The position numbers were made by a program, and so were the translations under genes. From the NCBI GenBank assembly GCA_001600415.1, contig BCJX01000001.1, positions 1,135,635-1,199,634 on the forward strand: 64,000 bases of DNA. Direction: 5' to 3'. Below, in pieces: positions 22,977 to 33,293 of this stretch (position 1 is its first letter; the number at the start of each line of letters is the position of its first letter). Below the pieces are notes generated by a model that was not told where the DNA came from, searched no databases, and worked only from the letters and a program-made list of their open reading frames with translations. Source of the stretch: Pascua guehoae (taxonomy: Eukaryota > Basidiomycota > Tremellomycetes > Trichosporonales > Trichosporonaceae).

Positions 22977-25343
22977 ATGCCGAGCCGTCCCAGCCATCCC
23001 CGCTCGTCGTCGGCCCGCAAGGCCCGGTTCGACTCTGCAGGCCGCATCGTCAGCGGTATCCAGGTGCGTCCAGCCCCTCGACGACGCTGATAGTCAACAG
23101 GACTATGCACTCATCGGAAACCTGAGGGTGAGTATCGCAGCGCACACAGCGGGCAAGATTGCTGACTCGCGGACCAGACCGCGGCGTGTGTTTCTCTCAT
23201 GGGCTCGATCGAGTCCATGTGTCTTCCGTACTTTGACTCGCCGAGCGTGTTTGCGCGCATTGTCGATGCCAACAAGGGAGGACACTTTGTCATTTCCCCG
23301 TATGTCCCAGTGCAGGGCGGTATCATGAGCCTGGGCTGACGGTGCAGGACGACGCCATTCAAGCCGTGCGTATCGTGAGACTGCGGGGCAAGTACCGACA
23401 GAACAGACTCGCAGACGCGAGATGAGAGCCTGCCGATGATGCCCCCAGGCGGCCGTCGGCCCCAGGCGGGAGTGAGCTCTGTAGTGGGGCCGGTGATGGT
23501 GGCGGAGAAGGCGGACTGTGGCCGGTGACGGGACTGGCTGCTGAGCCGGTGGAGTGTGAGGGTGATGGTGATCTTGAAGGGCGACGGCGAGCGAGCGCTG
23601 CGGTTCCTGTCGTCCTCGCCCTCGTCCTCGCAGCTCAAGTCCTAACGCCTCAGGAAGCAATACTACGCCCCCAACTCCAACATCCTCGTCACAAAGTTCC
23701 TCGCCGAGGGTGCCGTAGGCGCCGTCACGGACCTGCTGGTCCCCAAGGGCGCGAACCGCGGCGGCAGCCAGGACCGGGCGCCGCTGCCGTGGCTCATCCG
23801 CAAAGTCGAGAGTCTGCAGGGTACGGTCGACTTCCGGATGGAGTGTGCCCCAGCCTTCAACTATTGCCGGGACACGCACACGACCGAGCTTGTGCAGGAC
23901 GACTCGTCCGAGCTGTCCGAGGACGGCATGCCGATCAAGAAAAAAGTCACGTTTGTGTCAAAGGACCTCGAGCTCGACCTGCGCTACCTCGCCTCGAGCG
24001 ATGGGATTGCGCCCAGCCCCAGCGTGGTCCTCAATGTCGAGGAGCTCGACGGCCGCGAACTCTTGGGTCCGTCAGTGACGTCGCATTTCTCCCTCGAAGA
24101 GGGCCAGTGTGTCTACTTTGTCCTCCGCGAGATTCCCGCCAGCTGCTCGACGGAAACCCGCCGCGAGGCCAATGCAGAGACGCTCCGCAAGGCCACCGAG
24201 CTGGGTATCCCGATCGGCCAGTATCGCGCCGCTGTGCATCTCCTGCGTCCAGCCGATAACCCCCTGTTTACCGTGGTGAGCACTGTCAGGGAGAGGGGTG
24301 GGGGCTAGGGGAGGGGGGGGGTTTCAGAGAGTCAACCTGAGGCACGGCTGAACGCGCACAGAAACTCGTCACAGGCCTCATCAAGGACACGGACGCGTAC
24401 TGGCAGAGCTGGATTGCAAAGTGCAAGTACCGCGGGCGGTGGCGCGAGAATGTGCGCCGCTCCGCCTTGGTGCTGTAAGTGGCTACTAAGAGGTGGCCGC
24501 CCAGGCTAACGTGTCCAGCAAGATGCTCGTGTTCGAGGAGACGGGCGCCATCGTGGCTGCACCGACATTCTCGCTTCCGGAATACATTGGCGGCACGCGC
24601 AACTGGTGCGTATTGTGTGGGAACAGGTAGTCATGGCTGTGCTGATGGCAGGGATTACCGGTTTACCTGGGTGCGAGACACGAGTTTTACCATCTATGCG
24701 CTGATCCGTCTTGGCTTTACGGACGAGTGCGTAGGAGCTTTGGGTGGGGAAGCAAACGCTAACGACTAGAGCAAACGGCTTTGTCAACTTCATCCTCGAA
24801 CGACTCAAGGATCGAGTGAGTTGGCACCCTCAGAGAGTAACCCACTAACAAACAGAACTCGGACGGATCTTTACAGATGTGCGTCGCTTACCAAGGACTC
24901 GACTAACGCCAGCGTCTACACGATCCACGGCAGCAAGGACCTGCCCGAGGAGGAGCTCGACCACCTCGAGGGCCACTGGGGCTCTGCGCCCGTGCGCATC
25001 GGCAACGGTGCCGCTGACCACATCCAACTCGTGAGACTCCCCCACCACAATCACGCGCTAGCTCACACACAGGACATTTACGGCGAGCTGCTCGACTGCA
25101 TCTACCTGTCGCAAAAGTACAGCACACCTCTGGTACGTCCACTCTGCCCCTGTGGCCGCTGACAGTAGGCATGGGACTCGTGGCTTGCCGTCCGCCAGGT
25201 CGTCGACTTTGCGTGCACGCAGGTCAACGTTCCCGACCTGTCCATCTGGTACGTGTCCGTCACCCCTCCCACTGTAGTCTCCTCACGCAGTCCCCTTCAA
25301 AATTCCTCTCCACCCCACTGCGTCCCCTCCTCCACTGCCTAAC

Positions 25344-25375
<32 letters not shown>

Positions 25376-25475
25376 NNNNNNNNNNNNNNNNNNNNNNNNN
25401 NNNNNNNNNNNNNNNNNNNNNNNNNNNNNNNNNNNNNNNNNNNNNNNNNNNNNNNNNNNNNNNNNNNNNNNNNNN

Positions 25476-25516
<41 letters not shown>

Positions 25517-26738
25517 TCTGGGTAGACATTCACTGATCCAGGTCCAGGGAGCCGCGCGGCCAACACAAGCACTACACGTACTCGAAAGTAATGCTCTGGG
25601 TGGCGATTGACCGCGGCCTGCGGCTGGCCGACAAGCGCTCCCTCCCCTGCCCGCACCGCGAGCACTGGATCAAGACGCGCGACCAGCTCTACGAGGACAT
25701 CCAGGCCAAGAGCTGGAACAAGGAACACGGCTACTTTGGCCAGTCGTGGGAGCAGACGGACATTCTCGACTCGGCCGTGCTTGTCATGCCCCTCGTCTTC
25801 TTTATCAATGCCTCGGACCCGCGGTTTACGCGTACCCTCGACCGGATTCTCAAGACGTGAGTAGGCGTGTGTGGCTGTGTTTCGCTTGCTGGTGACGCGA
25901 GGCGAGCTGCGTTGTGGCAGGAACCCTACTGGGTCGCGCTCACCCTCGTGGCCATACGCCATTCGTCTCCTACCCGTACTAACAAAACAGACCCGAAAAG
26001 GGCGGTCTTACCGTCTCATCCATGATTTTCCGCTACGACGTGACCAAGACAGACGACGGCGTGGGCGGCGAAGAGGGCGCCTTTTCGCTCTGCACCCTCT
26101 GGGGCGTCGAGGCACTCACGCGCGCGGGCGTGTGGCACAAGCCGTATCTCGACAAGGCGTGAGTAGTGTTTGGGCAGTGTGTCGTTGGCATTGGGGCGGG
26201 GTGGGGTGGCGAGTGAGGTGGGGAGCGGGGTGGAGTCTTGGGATGATGGGTGGTTGACCTTTCATTGGGGCCACAACCACACCATATTCCCAACGGGCAT
26301 CGTGTGGGTGCACACCCTTTATAAATCCTTGCTCCTTGCTCGTCTCTCCTCCCGAGACTTTAACCAGTGATACTCACACCCAGCGTCAACATGTTCATCG
26401 AGTTCCTCGGGTTCGGCAACCACGTGCAGCTGTACAGCGAGGAAATCTCGTCGGGCGGCGAGGGTCTTGGCGTGAGTATAAAGTCGAGTCTGGAGTTGAG
26501 TCTGGATTCGGGCCTGGAGTCGGGTCCGGAGTCGAGTCTGGAGTCCAGAGTCTTTAGGTCCGTTTGCGATTGCAACGGACACAGTGGAGACGACGGGGAC
26601 GACGACGACGACGCGCCGCCGACAATTCCATAAAATACTGTAAGATCAAAGCTGACAGCCGCCCAGAACACGCCGCAGGCGTTTTCGCACGTCACGCTCA
26701 TCTCGGCTGCGTTCAACCTTGACCGCGCGTTGGGTTGA
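22977..26738 (+). CDS. GH15 family glucoamylase/trehalase-like glycoside hydrolase, 17 exons
   Basis: Predicted inverting alpha-glucosidase or trehalase of the (alpha/alpha)6-barrel GH15 family, with an N-terminal beta-domain. Exons: 22977-23063, 23101-23127, 23178-23299, 23348-23365, 23654-24275, 24362-24474, 24519-24605, 24652-24726, 24770-24815, 24856-24878, 24913-25030, 25073-25132, 25169-25248, 25548-25856, 25991-26158, 26384-26471, 26667-26738; 704 residues. The N-domain reads [20 protein letters not shown] and [14 protein letters not shown]. The barrel includes [37 protein letters not shown] (candidate catalytic acid Glu) and [20 protein letters not shown] (candidate base Glu). No signal peptide is visible, suggesting an intracellular enzyme. 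Exons of 18 and 23 nt are required. Intron 13 carries a 100-base assembly gap; coding sequence on both sides joins in frame. Trehalase versus glucoamylase specificity cannot be decided. Confidence 0.9.
25376..25475. other. Assembly gap (100 N) inside a GH15 intron, flanked by poly-C
   Basis: Exactly 100 N are flanked by about 32 C on the left and 39 C on the right. A round 100 is commonly a placeholder for unknown length. The gap lies between exons 13 and 14 of the GH15 gene, so the true intron length is unknown. Confidence 0.95.
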
Positions 26739-27283
26739 GTGTTGTCGCGATGAGATGGGTGCTTGGGACTACCTATCAACGCGGAGAGAGGAATGTGTGG
26801 ACGCAACCAGTCAAAGGTGTCGGATACCGCTCTGTCCGCACACAACTTGCAGAGTAACAAGTCCGCGACACAACTTGCAGAACATCAAGTACAGAGTAAG
26901 AAGTAAGGAGTATGAAGTAAGAAGTACGAAGTAACAAGTTCAATCAGATGCAACCTGTCACACCTGTCACTGCGTCAATGCCGCCTCGTCCTCAAACTTG
27001 TCGTCCATGTCTGTACCCTCGCTTGACTCTCGAACGTCTTCAGCCGCTGGGACATGCCCGCCGCACAAACAGTTCAGCATGCACAAATGGAGACAACCAC
27101 ACCCATTCATAATGTTTCGTGTACGGCCACTTCGTTTCTGCATTTCTCGTTCCTGCTATATTCGCTTTTTTCTTCTCACATCACGTCGAGTCGGAGCAAT
27201 CATACCACCAGGCGTCGCAAAGGACTCGCGTAGACGAGCGCCGAGGGGGCGGGGGAGGGGGGGGGAGGTGGCTTAAACTGGGC
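26739..27283. other. Convergent spacer with AAGTA-type short repeats
   Basis: About 545 bases between converging genes. Near 26885-26940 an imperfect array of GAAGTA/GTAAGAAGT units occurs. The stretch just before 27284 is a G-rich tract on the plus strand, forming a C-rich 3' region for the minus-strand gene. No coding signal is seen. Confidence 0.5.
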
Positions 27284-28737
27284 TTAGAAGTTGTTGTCAC
27301 GGCCGTATCCCTGGCCCTGCTGGTTGCCCGACGAGCCGTATTGGTTGTCGCGGCCGCCGATGCCGCCGCTGGAGCCAAACTGGTTGTCGTCGCGGCGGTT
27401 GCCACCGATGCCGCCTGTCGAGCCGTACGAGTCGTTGTCGCGGCCGCCGATGCCGCCCGACGAGCCGAACGAGTTGTCATCGCGGCGGTTGCTACCGCCG
27501 AGCCCACCCGAGCTGCCGAACGAGTTGTCGTTGCCGCGGCCACCAATGCCGCCCGACGAGCCGAGGGAGTTGTCGTCGCGGCGGTTACCACCGATGCCAC
27601 CCGAGGAACCATACGAGTTGTCGTTGTCGCGGCGGGTGCCGCCAATGCCACCCGACGAGCCAAACGAGTTGTCATCATCACGGCGGTTACCGCCAATACC
27701 ACCGGACGAGCCGAGCGAGTTGTCATCGCGGCGACCGCTGCCGATGCCACCCGACGAACCGAACGAGTTGTCATCATCACGGCGGTTACCGCCAATACCA
27801 CCAGACGAGCCAAACGAGTTGTCATCGCGGCGGGTGCTGCCGCCGAGGCCGCCCGAGCTGCCGAATGAGTTGTCATCGCCGCGGCGACCGCCGCCAATGC
27901 CGCCCGAGCTACCAAACGAGTTGTCGTCGTCACGGCGGCCGCCGCCAATACCGCCCGACGAGCCGTACGAGTCGTTGTCGCGGCGGCCGGCGCCGCCGGT
28001 ACCGGCGGCACCGCCCGAACCGTACTGGTTGTCGTCGCGGCCGCCCGTGCCCGTGCCTTGGCCGTAGGAGCGGATCTCGTTGCCCGAGTCGCCGCCGATG
28101 CCGCCGGGGGTGTTGGGGTTGAGCTGGGGTTAGTCTGGAGAGGAATGGGAGTGGGGTTGAGGAGGAAGGATGTGTGGCCGAACGCGGGGGAGGTGAGAGG
28201 GAATTGAGGGCTCGTTGGATGATCGTTGAGGGTCCGCGCGTGCTCTCCGGCGCTTCATTCTCGGCACCCGACAGCAAGGCAAGAAAGGCAAGATGGATAG
28301 GTGGTTCGGGGAACCCGACGCAGGGTATGTCACCGCCACGGTGGGTATCCTTTGCACAAGCGGCCGTGCACGCACGACCTCGGAACGTGCGTGGCGCCAC
28401 ACCGTGCGCTGGTCAGTCACAAGAGACGGCCATTGTATGGTCGTCGACAATACAACCTGCCGCTCATGTGGGGTGAACATCACCCGCCCAGCCTGAGCAA
28501 GCATGGCGGCCAGTGGCAAAAGCGACAACAAAGCTCCATCGACACCGAGCACGGGGGACGGCACGCGGAGTGGGGACAAGTGGGGACGGGTCGGTGGGAG
28601 GAACATGGATGACGTCACTCACGTGGTCCTTGACCTTCTCGATGAACTGGGCGTCAGTGGGCGTGGACACGGCGAGGGGAGTGGGGACGACGAGGGCGGG
28701 GGTGGGTGGCGTGTGGATGGAGACTCACGCCAGACAT
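27284..28737 (-). CDS. Ddr48-like glycine/serine repeat protein
   Basis: Exons (minus strand): 28729-28737, 28623-28646, 27284-28123, encoding 290 residues. The two tiny first exons give MSGFIEKVKDH, then LNPNTPGGIGGDSGNEIRSY leads into about sixteen repeats of the type DDNSFGSSGGIGGNRR, ending GQGYGRDNNF. The NSFGSSGG/NDSYGSS motif resembles the repeats of the yeast stress protein Ddr48, whose molecular role is poorly defined; homology by descent is not proven because the sequence is low-complexity. No signal peptide is apparent. Several CRE-like TGACGTC sites lie in its second intron and upstream, consistent with stress control (inference). A TATA-like ATATTTAATAT reads on the minus strand about 95 bases before the start. 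Confidence 0.8.
27310..28015 (-). repeat. Tandem ~45 bp coding repeat of the Ddr48-like gene
   Basis: About sixteen diverged units of 36-48 bases, each encoding a variant of RRDDNSFGSSGGIGG. Units differ mostly by the residue after GG (Asn, Gly, Ser, Thr) and by Phe/Tyr/Leu in SFGSS. Frame is maintained through the whole array. Confidence 0.9.
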
Positions 28738-29504
28738 TGTGTGTTGTAGTGTTGTGTGTTGTGTGTTGGTGGGTGGAAGGAAGAAAGAGAGGAATCAAGA
28801 GAGATGGAGGGAAGGAACGTGTGTCGGGGCCGATATTAAATATGGCTCACCACTACAATACACCCGGGGTCGTGGGGAAGGCATCGAGCGTTATGTCGAG
28901 AACGTGGGCACAGCCTCTGTTTGTCCCTGGCGTACCCTGTTAGGTGCTATTCTGCGCGTCGGGCCTCGGTGTCTGGCCATGTCGTGCATGTTGTGCTGGT
29001 GTCGATGGAAGCGACGACGAGCCGAGGACCACTTGGCTGCTGCGCGCTGCGCGTGCTTGGTTGAGCCGATGGCGTATGGCGCTGTCCTGGGCTGGGGTCT
29101 GGGGGATTCCTTTGTTGACGGATGGCACATCGAGGTGACGTCTGTGACGTGTTCCTCGCAACCTCTCTCCAACAACCGACTCGACTTCTCTCCCCGACTG
29201 CCCCTCTCAACCAGACGGACGTGCGTGACGTCGAAACGTCACGCCATTCCTCAACTCTCATCACTCGCTTGCTCATCGGGTCTTCACCCTAGCCACATCC
29301 GCAGCACGTAGCGAGGCAGGAGAGCAAGGGCGCAAACGCAACCTTGTTGATTGCCCCGATCCCCTCATTCACCCAGGCCTGGGCCAGGGGCACTCCCACC
29401 GCTGCCCTTGCCTCGAGGCCGCCCGGGCGTCGAGAGAGATCAGAGATGAGCCATCAGCGTCGCAGCCATTCACCAGCTCGCCAGCGCGCCTGCTAGTTGC
29501 TAGC

Positions 29505-29965
29505 TGCTAGCTCGTCCTCTGCGTCGTGTTTCCCGACCCCGCACAATCAGCCCCTTCATCCATCTACCAGCGACCGAATAGTCCGCCGGGCCGTCGTGCC
29601 CTTTGTGCATTGCTTGCTAGTTGGCCAGTTGGACTGCTGGTGCAAACGTCGGCACATGGCAGAAACAAATGGCACGTCAAACGTCAATGAATGACGTCAC
29701 TGGCTCTTAATCGGTGCACAGTCGGGCCTGGGTGTCAAGTCCGACGGAGACATGGAGCGCCAGGCCCGGTCGGGTACGCGTCCTCGTCTGGCGGTTGTGT
29801 ACACGTGCTTGTCCTTGGTCCTCTTTGCCGTTTGATATCATCAATGAAGGGTGTTCTAGACGCAGGACTGACGGCGACGAGGGTAGCAGTAGCCAGCACA
29901 ACAGCACGCGGTGTTGCAGCGGCTGGGTACACCCGTTCATGTCTGGACGAGGATAGACGCGGCAC
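29505..29965. repeat. Diverged direct repeat, copy A
   Basis: Matches copy B about 1.06 kb downstream in the same order. Shared blocks include CTCGTCCTCTGC, GCGACCGAATAG, CAATGAATGACGTCACT, a GATGTTCTA/GGTGTTCTA block and ACTGACGGCGA/ACTAACGGCGA. Identity is patchy, as for an old duplication or two decayed copies of one element. No coding frame is shared. Confidence 0.6.
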
Positions 29966-30559
29966 GGTGGTAAGGTAGGTGGCCACCTATAGGTGGGATG
30001 CGCAGTGATTGCGGGATGTTTTGAAATCTATTCCTGTCTTCCAGGAACCATATTTGGCCGCCGTGGCTGACGTGAGGCACAAGGTGAGTCGTGGGTGGTA
30101 AGTCATGATCGACCGTTGGTGACTCGCGCAGTGTGACGCGTCCCGCACTGGAGACTAACTCTCATTTGCAGCTGAGAGCCTTAGAGACCGTTGCAACTCA
30201 AGCTTAACATTTCTTTGAAACCCTTTCGTATTCGGCGAGAAGTATNATAACTTCTTTCTACGTTACTCGTGTTAGCATGCGGTAATCTCTTCAGACCTGT
30301 CCAAACAATGAAACACTATTCGTCATCCATACTGAATGCTCGACTACCCTTATAAATATCTAAGAGCCAGGGGACTAACAATACTTCATACTCCTATAGA
30401 ATCTTTCGCGGGCGGCCACCTCGTCCGAGACGGCAGTTGCCCAAGGACAGGCGAGATTCAGCTCGGCAGCGGGCGCACCAGGTTCTCATGGCGCCGCTTC
30501 GCTTCCTTGAAGTCTTTCACTGGTTGTGTCGAGCGAGAGATCAGCCATCGCCGGCACAA

Positions 30560-30885
30560 TCTCATTGTCGCTCCTCGTCCTCTGCTCGTGCTTCCTGTCC
30601 GCACATCCGGTCCTTTTGTGAACCTGCGACCGAATAGGCAGTCGGGTCGTTGTTCACTTTGCGTGCTTGCTTCCCGCCTTGGTCAACTGCTTGCGTGGAT
30701 GTCGGGACCTGTGTGTTGCACGACAGAATCGAATCCAGACAATGAATGACGTCACTATCGCTGTATGGGTTACCTGTCCTCGCCGGTGGCCTTGTGGCAT
30801 TGAGGCCTTGTCTTGATAAAAGATGTTCTAAACTCGCGACTAACGGCGAGGCAGTTCACAACGTCGGGCTAGAGTAGTCCACACT
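30560..30885. repeat. Diverged direct repeat, copy B
   Basis: Counterpart of the repeat at 29505-29965, in the same orientation. The best-conserved part is AATGAATGACGTCACT around 30740, which includes a perfect CRE palindrome in both copies. Confidence 0.6.
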
Positions 30886-31096
30886 ACTGCGCTCCGTCAA
30901 GCTGCAGGCCCGTCAACGTAGATCTCGACGCGGTATCAAATTCCAACCCTACTGTACGGCCACTACTATAAACACGCCCGCGAGGGTGTTCATGCTAAGT
31001 ACACTCTCAACCTTATCTTTGATTTTCTCCTTGCTCTCATCACAACCACTCCTCTGTTTGCTTCTTCCATCTATCGCTCAAGTAGATAACCAGCTA

Positions 31097-31377
31097 CAGG
31101 TCCGACGGGAGGGTATTGAGACTGCCACATTGAACTCGGCCGTGCTCGATGTTGAGCATGGACACTCCCCACATCAATTCGATGGTACAAGTAGGAAACC
31201 GTGCATCAGAGTAAGTTGTACCGTGTCGTGAAATCTTGCAATTGTACTGGCCACCATGTACAGTACATCAAGGACCGCGATCTCGAGACAAGAGCGGGAG
31301 ACGGCGGCCCTATGTGCATTTCCTCCAGTTGCCGTACCGGACCCTGCGTGCGACATATGTACTTCCGGTCGCACCTG
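31097..31377. mobile_element. MITE-like element, copy 1 (right terminal repeat truncated)
   Basis: A 281-base element flanked by TA on both sides. It starts CAGGTCCGAC and ends GTCGCACCTG. The left end continues into TATTGAGACTGCCACATT, which matches the ends of copy 2; the right terminal repeat keeps only about 15 bases. The interior aligns with copy 2 in order (TTGAGCATGGACACTC, CCGTGCATCAG, TTGCAATTGTACT, ACCCTGCGTGCG). It has no transposase frame, so it would be non-autonomous. TA flanks suggest the Tc1/mariner group; this is inference. Confidence 0.7.
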
Positions 31378-31482
31378 TAAAGTACTTGCCCTCTGCTCCC
31401 TCTCGTCAACGCCCCCTCCCACCACAAATGCAGCTGCAGCCATGACGCACCCCCCCCGCCCTCCAGTCGGTTCACCGTCATC

Positions 31483-32096
31483 ATGGCGTCGTTGTGACAG
31501 ATCGACCGCCCTTGTCTTGTCTTGTGCGCTCTGACAGCCCGATTTGTAGCGCAGCACAGCCACAGGCCGTCCAGGCGCTCGCAGACCTTCTTCCGGAGGT
31601 GGACTGTACCCACCGTGCCGACGATGGCCAGGCCCCACCTTGGCTAGCGGCCGTGATCGACCCCATCAAGGCGTCGCTCAAGGCCATTGACACGAAGCTT
31701 GACACCAAGCTGGACAATCTGAGCATGCGCCTGGACGCGGACGCGGCTCTTCAGTGAGTACAGCAAGCCGACAGTATGGAGGATACGGCTGACTCGAAGC
31801 GACTCGTGGAACTGCGCGCGAATCTTCAACTCCAAAGTCACCAACTGGGACGGACCCCTCATGCCCCTCGCCACCGCCATTCCCCCAGGTCATTCTGGTT
31901 CCGTCCCTCAATCGTTCCCTGCGACGCTAGGCGACGCATACCGCCTCTCAGGTAAATGCTCGTACATATCCGGAGCTGACGGGTAGCGGCGGCGTGTAGC
32001 GCCTTGTTGGAGGCGTACAACCTCCCCGCGGGGGAGGATCTACACGACAAGCGCTGGCGCCTTTGCGTTCATATCGGCTGCTCTCCCCCCGAGTAA
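31483..32096 (+). CDS. Small conserved-looking protein with coiled-coil segment, unknown function
   Basis: Exons: 31483-31493, 31538-31753, 31800-31951, 31987-32096, totalling 489 nt and 162 residues. Introns are 44, 46 and 35 nt with CTGAC branch sites, matching the neighbours. The order is MASFPICSAAQ, then SLKAIDTKLDTKLDNLSMRL (heptad-like, coiled coil), then DSWNCARIFNSKVTNWDGPL and MPLATAIPPG, then LLEAYNLPAGEDLHDKRW near the end. This layout (short coiled coil, ARxxNS segment, LLxxYxLP end) resembles uncharacterised proteins I associate with basidiomycetes, where they tend to occur as families; that recognition is from memory and unverified. The 11 nt first exon is the weakest part of the model. 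A MITE lies about 105 bases before the ATG. Confidence 0.6.
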
Positions 32097-33293
32097 CAGG
32101 AGCACGCGGTGTACCCCCGGTTGCCGCCTGTACCCCCCTTCGGTTGCCGCTCTGTGACCCCCTCTCCGTGACGCTCTGTAGCCGGCGCGCACCACCCATT
32201 CATCTTTCGTTTTTCCCTTATCACAAATCAGCCTAGTGCCCCGCCGTCGGAGCCTCGTGGTCCGCGCCAACGCCTGCGGGGGTTGGGTGCTGTTACGTCT
32301 TGCGTAATGCATCGTCTGATTTAAACTGGGTGCAGGTGCCCGTGATACTGGCTCGTAATGGACATCTGCCGCCGAGACTGCGCTGTTGCTGTTGGGTCGA
32401 GGTGCTGGGACCGTGAATGCGCTCCATATATCCACATGTGAGCGCGGGTTTTTTGGGTCAAGATGACCAATCTCTCGATGGAGCAGGTGCCGACTGGTCA
32501 GTCATCTTATCCCCAGACATGGGCCTTATGCCAGATCGCAAGTCGACGGCCCTGAAAAAGTCCGGACCTCACCGTAGGCCATTCGTGTTTATCATTACAG
32601 GTGCAACCGGAAAGTATTGGGACTGCCACATTGTGCTCGGCCGCGTGCCATGTTGAGCATGGACACTCTGTAATTCAATCTGACGGTACGAGTAGAAGCC
32701 GTGCATCAGGGCAACTTCTACCATATCGAGCTCAATGCAGTATTGCAATTGTACTACAGTGTCCACCATGCACGACAATCTCACAGCAGTCCTTACATTT
32801 TCCTGCATTTCCTGTACGATACCCTGCGTGCGTGCGACCAAGCTCAAACGTGGCAGTCTCAATACTTTCCGGTCACACCTGTACTTGGCAAAGGACCGAG
32901 GAATCGCCGTGTCGACAGCCGAGGCCACGCCGTGACCATCAAGTTCCAGACCCGAGATTATTACATTCCACACGCCCCATCTACTACTGTACGTATTCTA
33001 CACTCTGGCGCGGGCACGCCGTCCGCGGCCGTGATCGCACCTGTAAGAGATATAACAACAAGAATCAGTCTCGCCATCTCGCCATCTCGCCAAACTTTTT
33101 CCGCTTTGACGCTTGTATCCTGCAAACTGCCACGCGTGGCGCCCTCTGGTGTCCGTGCCCAGGTGTGTGCTTGAGCCGAGTTGCCGAGGAGCGACTAGCT
33201 GCAAAGCTGCCAATTCTGTCGGCCGGGCAGAATCGTTTTTAACGAGTTAGTCACCGGGGGTTAAAGGTCGTCCCAGTACGCCACATTCGACGT
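32097..33293. other. Spacer holding MITE copy 2
   Basis: Apart from the transposon-like element at 32598-32881 no feature is supported. The sequence lies between the 3' ends of the small gene and of the histidine-phosphatase gene, so it should contain two 3' untranslated regions. Confidence 0.5.
32598..32881. mobile_element. MITE-like element, copy 2, with intact terminal inverted repeats
   Basis: A 284-base element flanked by TA at both ends (32596-32597 and 32882-32883). The left end reads CAGGTGCAACCGGAAAGTAT and the right end, read inward, CAGGTGTGACCGGAAAGTAT. The inverted repeats extend about 36 bases with roughly four mismatches (continuing TGGGACTGCCAC / TGAGACTGCCAC). No coding frame for a transposase is present. 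It lies in the same orientation as copy 1, with about 1.2 kb between them. Confidence 0.8.

Larger units (their letters stand above)
28738..31096. other. Gene-poor, repeat-containing interval
   Basis: Upstream region of the Ddr48-like gene followed by a diverged direct duplication (listed separately) and an AT-richer stretch near 30190-30360 that includes one ambiguous base at 30246. At 30960-31080 the plus strand shows a CTACTATAAAC TATA-like site and a pyrimidine-rich leader, suggesting a promoter for the small gene that starts at 31483. No convincing long coding frame was found. Confidence 0.5.

Noticed and set aside
27119..27868. Val/Ala-rich and Pro-rich plus-strand frames over the Gly/Ser repeats
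   Set aside because: They are opposite-strand images of the tandem repeat of the Ddr48-like gene, whose minus-strand frame has proper introns and a start.
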